64,000 nucleotides of DNA from Bacteroidota bacterium. GTDB lineage: Bacteria; Bacteroidota; Bacteroidia; AKYH767-A; 2013-40CM-41-45. The stretch is from NCBI GenBank assembly GCA_016720655.1, contig JADKKE010000013.1, positions 1 to 64,000 on the forward strand, read 5' to 3'. The translations under genes were made by a program, and so were the position numbers. The notes under the pieces are model-generated. The model was not told where the DNA came from. It saw only the letters and a program-made list of their open reading frames with translations, and searched no databases. This document shows, piece after piece, positions 25,721 to 33,038 of this stretch; positions within the stretch are counted from its first letter, which is position 1; each line of letters opens with the position of its first letter.

Positions 25721-27013
25721 CTAAACCGTTCGTACGACGACTCGATCGGGCCTGAATTCGACATAAAAACAATGCATCCCGTTAATGTATTCGTAATGGA
25801 GTTGCAAATTACAGTGTCCTCCGATCTTTTTCACGATAGCAAGACCAAGGCCGACTGAATCAGGTGAATCGCCTTTTTTAAACCGTTCAAAAATCTGATC
25901 CCCGGGAATGGTCAATGGCGGCCCGGTATTCGATACCATCAGGCGTTGCGTTGTGAGCATGATAGAAAGCTCGCCACCACGGGTGCAATATTTAATTGCA
26001 TTGGATAATAAATTGGTAAGGAGAATGTCGGCAAGATGCTGGTTCATACGCACACTCATATCATCATCAATGTGTGTCTGTACCTGGATTTCTTTATTTT
26101 CAATAAATACATCCAGACTCTCCAGTTGCTTTCTCAACAAATTGCCAAGAGAAACCAGGTCCTCTGTTGCGTATTGTTCATTCTCGATCCGCGTGAGGAG
26201 GATCAAACTTTTGTTCATCTTGGACAAGCGGTTCACGGAATCGAGTGTACTGCGGATATGTCCAACCTGATCTTCTTTGAGATTTTCAGATTGAAGCAGG
26301 AGTTCCAGTTTTGAACGGATGATCGCAAGTGGAGTTTGTGTTTCATGAGACATGTTCTCTGTGAACTCACGAAGGTTGCGATAATCGCGTGTGACTTTGT
26401 CGGTCAGTTTGGTTAATTCAGCATTGAGTGTGTTGAATTCCTCCACATTGGAACGCTGAAATAAAACACGACCACCTTTTTGCAAATCAAATTTCTTGAG
26501 CACATTGATGGCACGATAGAATGGTCTCCAGATCTTACTCGAAAACCAGCGATTGAGAAAATAGAAACAGGCGATGATATCGAGTGCGACAAGAATAATG
26601 GTCGTCACCAGTCCCCTTCCGAGATCCCTGTTTTCGGTGAGCCGTCTCCAGAGTGTAATCCTGTAACTTTTATTCGAAATTAATTGCTCGTAGGATAAGA
26701 CTCTGTATGGTACTTTGAGAATTTTTCCGCCTTCGCTCAACAAAACTGTAGTGTCGCGAAGTATAACTTTGAATGTGGTGAACTTTGGAATCGGGTCGAT
26801 CTGGATGCGATCACCGAGGACAAAGGGAATGTCCTGTATTCCGGGCTGTAGGGCAATTTGCTTTTCAATTTGCATTTTTTCATAACGCATGTGATCCGAA
26901 ATTTCCTTGTCCATCAGGTAGATGACACGATAGGTAAGGAAAGACACGCTGATCAGCAGCAGAAATAATGCAATAACAATATAATAACGATTGGTGAGGT
27001 TGAGTAGCTTCAT
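25721..27013 (-). CDS. Two-component sensor histidine kinase
   Basis: A 430-residue membrane kinase. Two transmembrane segments (about 11-31 and 136-154) enclose a sensor region of about 105 residues facing the periplasm. A dimerisation helix carries the phospho-accepting His223 in ENMSHETQTPLAIIRSKLEL. An ATPase domain follows with the N box TNLLSNAIKYC and the G box SVGLGLAIVKK. The H-box has TQ where LR is usual (SHETQTPLA). The start codon overlaps the upstream regulator stop by one base (TAATG), so the two are translationally coupled. The signal is unknown. Confidence 0.92.
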   Translation of the reverse strand: MKLLNLTNRYYIVIALFLLLISVSFLTYRVIYLMDKEISDHMRYEKMQIEKQIALQPGIQDIPFVLGDRIQIDPIPKFTTFKVILRDTTVLLSEGGKILKVPYRVLSYEQLISNKSYRITLWRRLTENRDLGRGLVTTIILVALDIIACFYFLNRWFSSKIWRPFYRAINVLKKFDLQKGGRVLFQRSNVEEFNTLNAELTKLTDKVTRDYRNLREFTENMSHETQTPLAIIRSKLELLLQSENLKEDQVGHIRSTLDSVNRLSKMNKSLILLTRIENEQYATEDLVSLGNLLRKQLESLDVFIENKEIQVQTHIDDDMSVRMNQHLADILLTNLLSNAIKYCTRGGELSIMLTTQRLMVSNTGPPLTIPGDQIFERFKKGDSPDSVGLGLAIVKKIGGHCNLQLHYEYINGMHCFYVEFRPDRVVVRTV

Positions 27014-27690
27014 TATTCACCGGAAAACTTGTACCCTACACCGTACACTGATTTGAGGTAGTCTTTTCCACCGTGGTCAGTAATTTTTTTACGGAGATTC
27101 TTGATATGACTGTAAATGAAATCAAACGAGTCGGCCATATCCGCATGATCACCCCAAAGATGTTCTGCAATAGATTCCTTTGTGAGTACTTTATTTGCAT
27201 TGCTCAGGAGGTACATCAAGAGCTCGTGTTCTTTCTTGGTCAGGCTGATCATTTTATCATTCACATACATTACCATTTCATCGGGGAGCACCCTCAATTC
27301 ATGATATGTAATCTCTCTCTTCCCTTCAAACGTTCTCCGTCGAACCACGGATTTAATGCGTGCCGTCAATTCGGGCATATAAAAAGGCTTGGTGATGTAA
27401 TCATCCGCCCCGATATTGAGTCCAGTGAGGCGGTCATCCAGTGAATTTCGGGCAGAAACGATAACAATTCCCGTTTTATGCTCTTTTTTTTGCATTTCCT
27501 CAATGAGTTTGAGTCCGTTCCCATCCGGAAGGCCGATGTCGAGAACAATACAATCGTAATCATAGAGATCAATTTTCTCCAGTGCGGAGGCTAAATCTAT
27601 TGCCTGTTCGCATACCATTCCCGATTCTTTGAGAAAAGCAACCATCGATTGCAGGAGTTCTTTTTCGTCTTCAACCAGTAGGACTTTCAT
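27013..27690 (-). CDS. OmpR-family response regulator
   Basis: A 225-residue protein, the cytosolic partner of the kinase just downstream. The receiver domain has the acidic pair in LLVEDEKEL, the phosphorylated Asp51 in CIVLDIGLPDG, and Lys in DDYITKPF. The C-terminal winged helix is of OmpR/PhoB type (KEHELLMYLLSNANKVLTKE, SHIKNLRKKI, VYGVGYKF). Target genes are not evident, because the neighbours are unrelated. It is first in the two-gene operon. Confidence 0.95.
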   Translation of the reverse strand: MKVLLVEDEKELLQSMVAFLKESGMVCEQAIDLASALEKIDLYDYDCIVLDIGLPDGNGLKLIEEMQKKEHKTGIVIVSARNSLDDRLTGLNIGADDYITKPFYMPELTARIKSVVRRRTFEGKREITYHELRVLPDEMVMYVNDKMISLTKKEHELLMYLLSNANKVLTKESIAEHLWGDHADMADSFDFIYSHIKNLRKKITDHGGKDYLKSVYGVGYKFSGE

Positions 27691-27923
27691 TGATTTTTGC
27701 TTATTTTAGTACAAATACATAATTAACCCTCAAGTGTTCAAATACATGACAATCGTTATCCCGGGTATAGCCTAATTACCTGTAACTTTGAATCATCATT
27801 TATATCAATTCAATTGATCGAAACAAATGCTCCATTCGGGAGCATGTAAAAATAGAATTCTGTGAACGCCTAAGAATATTATTTTTTATTGTTCTTGTTC
27901 AGAATTCCTCCAAAATCAACTCG

Positions 27924-27931
27924 TAGGTTTG
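27924..27931 (+). promoter_or_regulatory. -7 box TAGGTTTG
   Basis: A perfect TAnnTTTG 59 bp upstream of the gene at 27990, in an otherwise gene-free 299-bp gap (27691-27989). No TTG at the ideal 19-21 bp distance; the nearest is at 27895. Confidence 0.5.
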
Positions 27932-27989
27932 TGTTCTAAATTGAAGGGCACACCTTATATACACATTTCATTACTAAACCCTTAAAACC

Positions 27990-28835
27990 ATGATTCGAAA
28001 ACTACTACTCGGTGTAATGCCCATTGCAATGATCGCTCTTTTCACAAGTGAAAAGATGAGTGATAATGGAAAAGCAGGATATACAGGTTCTCCCGGAGAA
28101 CAAACTTGCATTAATTGCCATAATGATTTTAGTGTAAACAGCGGTGGCGGATCAATCGCGATCGGTGCTCCTACAATGACTAACTGGGAATATGTTTCCG
28201 GTACAACTTACAATATGAGTGTTACCGTTGCTCGTACAGGAAACGGAATGTTCGGAATTGCGATTGAAGCATTGGATGCGACAAACGACAATGCCGGAAC
28301 GTTGAACATTACGGATGCTGCGTCCACTCAAATTAAATCACGCACAGTCTCTGGTATTTCCCGTCGTAATGTGGTGCACATGCTGGACGGTGGTCTAAAT
28401 GCCGATTCCAAAGAATTTAATTTCAGCTGGACTGCTCCTGCTACAAACGTCGGTCCTGTAACATTCTTTTATTCAGGAATTGCTGCTGATGCTGATGGAA
28501 ATGAAACCGGTGATTATGTATATGCAGGAAGCCAGGTTGCAAATCCAAATACAACCGCAATCAATATTGTAAAAGCAGAAGCGAGCACTTCAGTATACCC
28601 CAATCCTGCTTCTTCCTTCATGAATGTAACCTACACTGCCAAACAATCCGGCACGGTAAGTATGAATCTCTTCAACTTGAATGGTCAGCTTGTTCAAAAA
28701 CAAATTGCTTCCAGCAGTCAGCCTGGTTTGCATACAGAATCTATCCGTAACCTGAATGAAATTCCTATTGGTATTTATATGCTGCAAACAATCGTTGATG
28801 GATCTGCGAACATCCAGAAAGTGATTATTCAATAA
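27990..28835 (+). CDS. Choice-of-anchor V (reelin-like) haem-motif protein with T9SS tail
   Basis: A 281-residue secreted protein. A short hydrophobic start (KLLLGVMPIAMIALFT) precedes KAGYTGSPGEQTCINCHNDF, where CINCH (residues 47-51) is a c-type haem motif. A beta-sandwich of the choice-of-anchor V/reelin-like type follows (about 60-185: YNMSVTVARTGNGMFGIAI, NFSWTAPATNVGPVTFFYSG, FYSGIAADADGNETGDYVY). The C-terminus is a T9SS type A domain (SVYPNPASSFMNVTY ... IPIGIYMLQTI). It sits upstream of two haem-like lipoproteins and a DUF5777 barrel, which in my knowledge occur together in Bacteroidota; an extracellular electron or redox role is inferred. Its own terminator separates it from those genes. 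Confidence 0.85.
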   Translation: MIRKLLLGVMPIAMIALFTSEKMSDNGKAGYTGSPGEQTCINCHNDFSVNSGGGSIAIGAPTMTNWEYVSGTTYNMSVTVARTGNGMFGIAIEALDATNDNAGTLNITDAASTQIKSRTVSGISRRNVVHMLDGGLNADSKEFNFSWTAPATNVGPVTFFYSGIAADADGNETGDYVYAGSQVANPNTTAINIVKAEASTSVYPNPASSFMNVTYTAKQSGTVSMNLFNLNGQLVQKQIASSSQPGLHTESIRNLNEIPIGIYMLQTIVDGSANIQKVIIQ

Positions 28836-28863
28836 TACCATTTTAATTAACCTGTGTGAAAAG

Positions 28864-28908
28864 AAAAAAAATCCTGTCGATACTCATTACTTCGACAGGA
28901 TTTTTTTT
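28864..28908 (+). terminator. Strong rho-independent terminator
   Basis: A 17-bp perfect stem, A8 plus TCCTGTCGA (28864-28880) with TCGACAGGA plus T8 (28892-28908). It lies between the choice-of-anchor V gene and the next operon. Confidence 0.92.
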
Positions 28909-28925
28909 AGATCGTTCTCCAATCA

Positions 28926-29282
28926 ATGAAAAAAAATCTCTTTTTTATTGCCGGAATCAGCCTGATTTTATTGGCGTCCTGCAGACACGATCCGGAAATT
29001 CCTGTCACTCCGATCACTTCCTTTCAAACGGATGTTCAACCCATACTTGCAGGCAACTGCAATATGTCGGATTGTCATGGCGGACATGAAAAGAGCCTGA
29101 TTACATTTGATGATGTGATGAACAATGGAGATATTCAACCCTTCAGTGCACATCAAAGTAAATTGTATAAATTAATTACCAAATTTTCAGGTGAAGATAA
29201 AATGCCTCCCGAAACGCCACTTACAGACCGGCAAATTCTGACCATTTATTTGTGGATTGAGCAAGGAGCAAAAAACAATTGA
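28926..29282 (+). CDS. Small haem-c-like lipoprotein (CX4CH motif)
   Basis: A 118-residue lipoprotein; the signal ISLILLASCRHD places the lipidated Cys at about residue 19. The core FQTDVQPILAGNCNMSDCHGG resembles the N-terminal part of planctomycete-type and small cytochrome c domains, but the cysteines are spaced CX4CH rather than CX2CH. The C-terminal GEDKMPPETPLTDRQILTIYLWIEQGA carries the Met and terminal helix typical of cytochrome c. It is therefore likely a divergent cytochrome or degenerate haem site. First gene of a three-gene operon (next start 21 bp downstream). Confidence 0.8.
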   Translation: MKKNLFFIAGISLILLASCRHDPEIPVTPITSFQTDVQPILAGNCNMSDCHGGHEKSLITFDDVMNNGDIQPFSAHQSKLYKLITKFSGEDKMPPETPLTDRQILTIYLWIEQGAKNN

Positions 29283-29303
29283 TACCCCCATTCTCAAATC
29301 ATT

Positions 29304-29705
29304 ATGAAAAAACTATTTATCCTTGTCTTGTTTGCAACTGCAATCTTACAAGCATGTTATTATGACAACTTTGATGAAATTCATCCGGTTCCACTTTCCA
29401 CTACATGTACACTTCCGGATACTATATCATTCGCCAATGATGTGCTTCCGATCTTTATAGCAAGTTGCGGCACGAGTGACAATGGTTGTCATCAGGATGG
29501 AAGTTCCAGCGGACTGGGCCTTGCTAATTATTCTGATACGCAGGCTACGATCGATGATTCAACAGAGCCGAATTTTTTGGCACGAATTAAACATGAGACT
29601 TCCGTATCCCAAAGCAAATGGATGCCAAAACCTTCCGGCAAGCTTACAGATTGCGAAATTCAGAAAATAGAAAATTGGTTCACACAAGGCCGCTTAAACA
29701 ATTAG
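29304..29705 (+). CDS. Small haem-c-like lipoprotein (wide CxnCH spacing)
   Basis: A 133-residue lipoprotein (ATAILQACYYDN, lipidated Cys at about 18). The conserved core ISFANDVLPIFIASCGTSDNGCHQDG again resembles small cytochrome c domains, with an expanded CX6CH. The end WMPKPSGKLTDCEIQKIENWFTQG mirrors the Met-Pro plus helix signature. It is a paralogue-like partner of the preceding gene. It starts 21 bp after that gene and is followed 10 bp later by the DUF5777 barrel, so the three are cotranscribed. Confidence 0.8.
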   Translation: MKKLFILVLFATAILQACYYDNFDEIHPVPLSTTCTLPDTISFANDVLPIFIASCGTSDNGCHQDGSSSGLGLANYSDTQATIDDSTEPNFLARIKHETSVSQSKWMPKPSGKLTDCEIQKIENWFTQGRLNN

Positions 29706-29715
29706 AATCCCCCAT

Positions 29716-30597
29716 ATGAAATTCCCTGCTTTCCTTCTCTCTCTTTTATTTGTATTGAGCTGTTCAATGGTTTCGGCTCAGGATTTATTGAGCATGGTAG
29801 ATGATGGCAATACAAAAACCCATGATCTTACGATTGCGACTTTCAAGACAACACGACTAATTAATTTCCACACAATCGAAACGGTTGGTCCGCGCACCTT
29901 GGATTTCAGAATTTCTCACCGTTTCGGTGCCATCAATAGCAAAGGCTACAATGCCTGGGGAATCGATGGTCCGGTGAATATTCGTCTGAGTCTTGAATAC
30001 AGTCCGGATGGTCGCTTCATGTTTGGAATCGGTCGCAGCTCCTACCAGAAAATGGTGGACGGATTTCTGAAATGGAAACTAATGCGTCAGCGTGATGACA
30101 ACAGCATGCCGATGACCGTCACTCTCTTTGCCGGTATGTACCGGAACGCATTGAAGAACCAGATCGTGAACGGATTTGATTATTTCGAGCACGAAAGCAG
30201 TCGTTTGTCTTACAACTTTCAGATTCTCATCGGAAGAAAATTCAGTCCGAGTTTTTCTTTCCAGGTAGCTCCCTGGTATGTTCACTACAACATGGTAACA
30301 GCAATCTCTGATAAAAATGACATGTATGGAATATCCGGATTGTTCCGTTTGAAATTCAGTGCACGTTCTGCTATTACTGCGGAATATGCTTACCGTATGA
30401 ATAAATATACGAATGCAAAAAATTACGACAGTATGGGAATTGGTTATGAAATTGAAACCGGCGGACACGTATTCCAGGTTCACCTCACCAATTCATTTGG
30501 ATTGGATGAAAATCAATTTCTCCCGTTTACCGATTCCAAGTGGAACGATGCGGGGATTCGTTTGGGATTCAATGTATCCAGAGTATTTACTTTATAA
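29716..30597 (+). CDS. DUF5777-family outer-membrane beta-barrel protein
   Basis: 293 residues with a signal peptide (PAFLLSLLFVLSCSMVSAQ). After a short linker come TKTHDLTIATFKTTRLINFH and RTLDFRISHRFGAINSKGYN, then many amphipathic strands (NIRLSLEYSPDGRFMFGIG, ITAEYAYRMNKYTN). It ends in a strand finishing VSRVFTL, as expected of an outer-membrane barrel. The family has no proven function; its association with small cytochromes here suggests a role in outer-membrane redox transport or anchoring. Last gene of the operon; a structured segment and a terminator follow. Confidence 0.85.
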   Translation: MKFPAFLLSLLFVLSCSMVSAQDLLSMVDDGNTKTHDLTIATFKTTRLINFHTIETVGPRTLDFRISHRFGAINSKGYNAWGIDGPVNIRLSLEYSPDGRFMFGIGRSSYQKMVDGFLKWKLMRQRDDNSMPMTVTLFAGMYRNALKNQIVNGFDYFEHESSRLSYNFQILIGRKFSPSFSFQVAPWYVHYNMVTAISDKNDMYGISGLFRLKFSARSAITAEYAYRMNKYTNAKNYDSMGIGYEIETGGHVFQVHLTNSFGLDENQFLPFTDSKWNDAGIRLGFNVSRVFTL

Positions 30598-30602
30598 AGG
30601 AA

Positions 30603-30670
30603 TGCTGGCCACAGCGGAGGGCGAACGCAGGTAACACTGCTAAGGGGGCGTTCAACGTAGTGGTCCAGCT
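30603..30670 (+). other. Possible structured RNA element before the operon terminator
   Basis: Nested pairings are visible: GCTGGCCAC (30604-30612) with GTGGTCCAGC (30660-30669, one bulge), and inside it GAACGC with GCGTTC. It forms a 66-nt folded segment immediately before the operon terminator. It has no matched family that I know; it could also be a repeat. Confidence 0.35.
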
Positions 30671-30675
30671 AGTTT

Positions 30676-30709
30676 AACCCCGTCTGAGAAATCAGGCGGG
30701 GTTTTCTTT
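30676..30709 (+). terminator. Rho-independent terminator of the cytochrome/DUF5777 operon
   Basis: AACCCCGTCTGA (30676-30687) pairs along its whole length with TCAGGCGGGGTT (30692-30703, one G-T pair) over a GAAA loop, followed by TTCTTTT. Confidence 0.88.
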
Positions 30710-30729
30710 TGGGGGTGCTATTGTTATGG

Positions 30730-30960
30730 AATTATTTCGCGGGAAGACGCAGAGGGCGCAAAGAAGGTGCTTGTGTATTTGAAGCTGACCCGTATTTACA
30801 TTCACCTTCTGATTTATTAAGTACGGGCTTCGACAGATATTTGTGTGGGAAATTTTTCGCGCAAAGACGCAGAGTGCGCAAAGAAGATGGTTATGTGTTT
30901 GATTTATCCTTTATTTAAATTCTCATTCTGATTTACTAAGAGTGTATGACCTTGCTTCCG
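30730..30960. repeat. Tandem pair of about 120-bp repeat units (repeats D and E)
   Basis: Two direct copies, at about 30730-30849 and 30851-30960. Each begins with GACGCAGAG-GCGCAAAGAAG type sequence and continues into a CTTCTGATTTATTAAG or ATTCTGATTTACTAAG block. The first unit matches the second at about four in five positions over the first 52 bases. No gene is supported in 30598-31363. Confidence 0.75.
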
Positions 30961-31200
30961 AATTACATTCTTTTAAAACATCGGTTTGACTGTTCTTTTA
31001 TCCAAGCCTGAGCCCAGCTGGAGTTTTGTTTCGAATAGAATGTAAAATAGTTTCCTTGCTTTAAAAACCAAGTGTAAGTTAGTATATTCGTTGAGGTACC
31101 TAAGGTGGATAAATATCACACGATTAAAGGACAACGGATGGATATCCGTCGAAGCGCGTACTTAATAAATCAGAAGGTGGTAGTAAATACGGCACAGCTG
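30790..31200. repeat. Imperfect 51-bp inverted repeat E around 300 bp
   Basis: 30790-30840 and the complement of 31143-31193 agree at about 46 of 51 positions (shared core CTTCTGATTTATTAAGTACG). The right arm lies within a 112-bp block (31089-31200) that recurs in direct orientation at 48183-48293. A small reading frame of 75 codons at 31105-31332 crosses the right arm and is probably only the repeat read as protein. Confidence 0.7.
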
Positions 31201-31363
31201 AGTTTTGAACTTGAACCTATCTATTCATTCCTATTGAATAAAAGGACATTAACCGATATAAAAGCCGAATATATTGAAAATCAAAAAATGCTAGATATAG
31301 GTTTAGGACTTATATACACACTTAGAGAATAAAGGATCAGATTTTCAGTTCCCCGAAATGCAA

Positions 31364-32098
31364 TTAGTTCAGCCGACTCGCTCCCAAAATCTTCATCGTC
31401 TGCTTGTGTTGCACAAAAGCCGTCCAGGAAAAATTTGAATCCGTTTTAAATTCTTTCAATGGAATTGCTGCCTGGCCTTTCGCACTTGGATTGTTTACCG
31501 AAAAAAGTATACGAACTACGGCATCATGCAAGAGAACTTTCCCGGCATGCTGCCCGCCTGTAACTTTGCTGCTTAGTTTGTTTTCAGCAAGAACGATCCG
31601 GAGAACGTAATTTTTATCTTGCTTCGAACAGGTGTAGGAAACATAGGCTGTATCTCTGAGAATAGAATCGATATGCATGGAAACTTTTAAAACCGGCTCC
31701 TGCTTCATCGCTTTGTCGATGGCAGTTTTTGCAAGCGAAAGATTGTTGGCATTCAATTCTGTTTGTCCGTTGATGACAAGCTGTGGCGTGTACATTTCTT
31801 TGTTCGGAAGTACGCGCGAATAATTTTCCTGGCGAAATGTAAACTGGTTTTTACTGAAGGGATCTTTCCATCCTCCTTTGTTCCAATAATCGACATGGTA
31901 CTCGAGACAATAAATCGCTTTGCCATTTTGCTTAGCTTCTGCTGCAAGTTGGCTCAGAATTTTATCTCCGGTGGGACAACTTTCACAGCCTTCGGATGTA
32001 AATAATTCAACGACTGCAAAACCATTTTCCTGGGCGTTTACAAAAAAGTTATTTGAAAACAGAATCAGAAAAAATGGAATTAATTTTCGGAAGGACAT
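31364..32098 (-). CDS. DUF1223 thioredoxin-fold secreted protein
   Basis: 244 residues from ATG 32098 (MSFRKLIPFFLILFSNNFFV...NAQ, signal peptide); an in-frame ATG at 32125 would put nine residues in front. The family core FAVVELFTSEGCESCPTGDK carries a CESC redox-type motif, followed by CLEYHVDYWNKGGWKDPFS and YTPQLVINGQTELN. DUF1223 proteins have a thioredoxin-like N-terminal half and unknown function, probably periplasmic. The gene stands alone between repeat-rich intergenic regions. Confidence 0.88.
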   Translation of the reverse strand: MSFRKLIPFFLILFSNNFFVNAQENGFAVVELFTSEGCESCPTGDKILSQLAAEAKQNGKAIYCLEYHVDYWNKGGWKDPFSKNQFTFRQENYSRVLPNKEMYTPQLVINGQTELNANNLSLAKTAIDKAMKQEPVLKVSMHIDSILRDTAYVSYTCSKQDKNYVLRIVLAENKLSSKVTGGQHAGKVLLHDAVVRILFSVNNPSAKGQAAIPLKEFKTDSNFSWTAFVQHKQTMKILGASRLN

Positions 32099-32211
32099 GG
32101 ATGAGAATATTTTTATTAATTCCATGCGGGGTTAAAATTAGATGGAAACAATTTTGTTACGCAAAGAGCACAGAGGTTTCACAAGGGACACGAAGAGTTA
32201 TGAGAAGTTCA

Positions 32212-32263
32212 ATCTTTGTGATCTTTGTGAAAACCTTGTGTACTTGGTGGTGCAAGATTGTTT
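32212..32263. repeat. Repeat B, left copy flanking higBA
   Basis: A 52-bp sequence beginning ATCTTTGTGATCTTTGTGAA. It recurs in the same orientation at 32985-33036 with about three differences. The two copies bracket the higBA toxin-antitoxin pair. A related inverted fragment lies at about 32159-32200. Confidence 0.8.
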
Positions 32264-32309
32264 TTTTGAAATTGATGTGCGAATAAAAACATGTTGAAAA
32301 TCAGACTTG

Positions 32310-32609
32310 CTATGCTACATTACGCTTGTAGCGAAGGATAGAAATAATTTCAATTTTCTTTCCTTCCATTCCTTCTTCAATATCAAAATCGTCCTGAAGG
32401 CCAAGCCAAAACTTTGCTGAATTTCCAAAATACTGCGCCAAACGTAATGCAGTGTCAGCTGTGATGCGTCGCTTCCCTTTCACTATTTGCGAGACCCGGG
32501 TTTGAGGAATGCCAATGTCTTTTGATAGTTTATATGCAGATATTTCCAAGGGAATTAAAAATTCTTCCAATAGTACTTCACCCGGATGAATGTTTTTTAG
32601 TTTTTTCAT
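32310..32609 (-). CDS. higA: HigA-type antitoxin (XRE helix-turn-helix)
   Basis: 99 residues. MKKLKNIHPGEVLLEEFLIP is the hallmark start of the HigA/addiction-module antidote family. A Cro/C1-type helix-turn-helix follows (ISAYKLSKDIGIPQTRVSQIVKGKRRIT), then LRLAQYFGNSAKFWLGLQDDFD. It neutralises the toxin encoded immediately upstream (one base between the two frames) and usually represses the promoter of the pair. The frame is intact. The C-terminal part (KIEIISILRYKRNVA) is ordinary for the family. Confidence 0.93.
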   Translation of the reverse strand: MKKLKNIHPGEVLLEEFLIPLEISAYKLSKDIGIPQTRVSQIVKGKRRITADTALRLAQYFGNSAKFWLGLQDDFDIEEGMEGKKIEIISILRYKRNVA

Positions 32610-32610
32610 G

Positions 32611-32892
32611 TTAATGATAGTCTATAATTTCAACGTCAAATGCATTTCCGCCTGACCATTTAAAAATCACTCTCCATTGATCGTTAATTCGAATACTATA
32701 ATAATCGCTGCTTTTGCCTGATAGCTTTTCCAAACGGTTCGCAGGAGGGATTCTTAGATCTGACAGATTTGTAGAGTTATTAATCATTCTCAATTTCCGT
32801 CTTGCTGCTGGTTGGATTTCAGTTGGCAAACCTTTCACTTGCTCACCCATCCAAATCTTTTCAGTTTCTTTTGAACCAAATGATGAAATCAT
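32611..32892 (-). CDS. higB: HigB-type toxin (RelE/ParE superfamily)
   Basis: 93 residues from ATG 32892 (MISSFGSKETEKIWMGEQV), the usual HigB start; the frame extends to 32919 without family sequence. The core AARRKLRMINNSTNLSDLRIPPANRLEKLSG and the terminal RINDQWRVIFKWSGGNAFDVEIIDYH are typical of the family. HigB toxins cleave mRNA on the ribosome. It is transcribed first, with the toxin-before-antitoxin order characteristic of HigBA. The module looks complete, unlike the two decayed systems at 1-3200. Confidence 0.93.
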   Translation of the reverse strand: MISSFGSKETEKIWMGEQVKGLPTEIQPAARRKLRMINNSTNLSDLRIPPANRLEKLSGKSSDYYSIRINDQWRVIFKWSGGNAFDVEIIDYH

Positions 32893-32984
32893 ACTATCGA
32901 GGAACGTTACTAACGTCAAAGATAAGTATTTTATATTGAAAAGTCAAGAGGTATTAGATTTAGACTAAATTCACAAAAACATCC

Positions 32985-33036
32985 ATCTTTGTGATCTTTG
33001 TGAAATCCTTGTGTACTTCGTGTTGCAAGATTGTTT
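32985..33036. repeat. Repeat B, right copy flanking higBA
   Basis: Direct copy of 32212-32263 (core CTTTGTGATCTTTGTGAAAT). It ends two bases before the stop of the ACMSD gene. Confidence 0.8.
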
Positions 33037-33038
33037 AT

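Noticed and set aside
30730..30960. CRISPR array from two 120-bp repeats
   Set aside because: Only two imperfect units, no short regular repeats or spacers and no cas genes in the window.
31105..31332. 75-codon frame (DKYHTIKGQRMDIRR...) as a gene
   Set aside because: Most of it is repeat E, which recurs at 48183-48293; the two frames diverge after about 35 codons, and no family or consistent length is seen.
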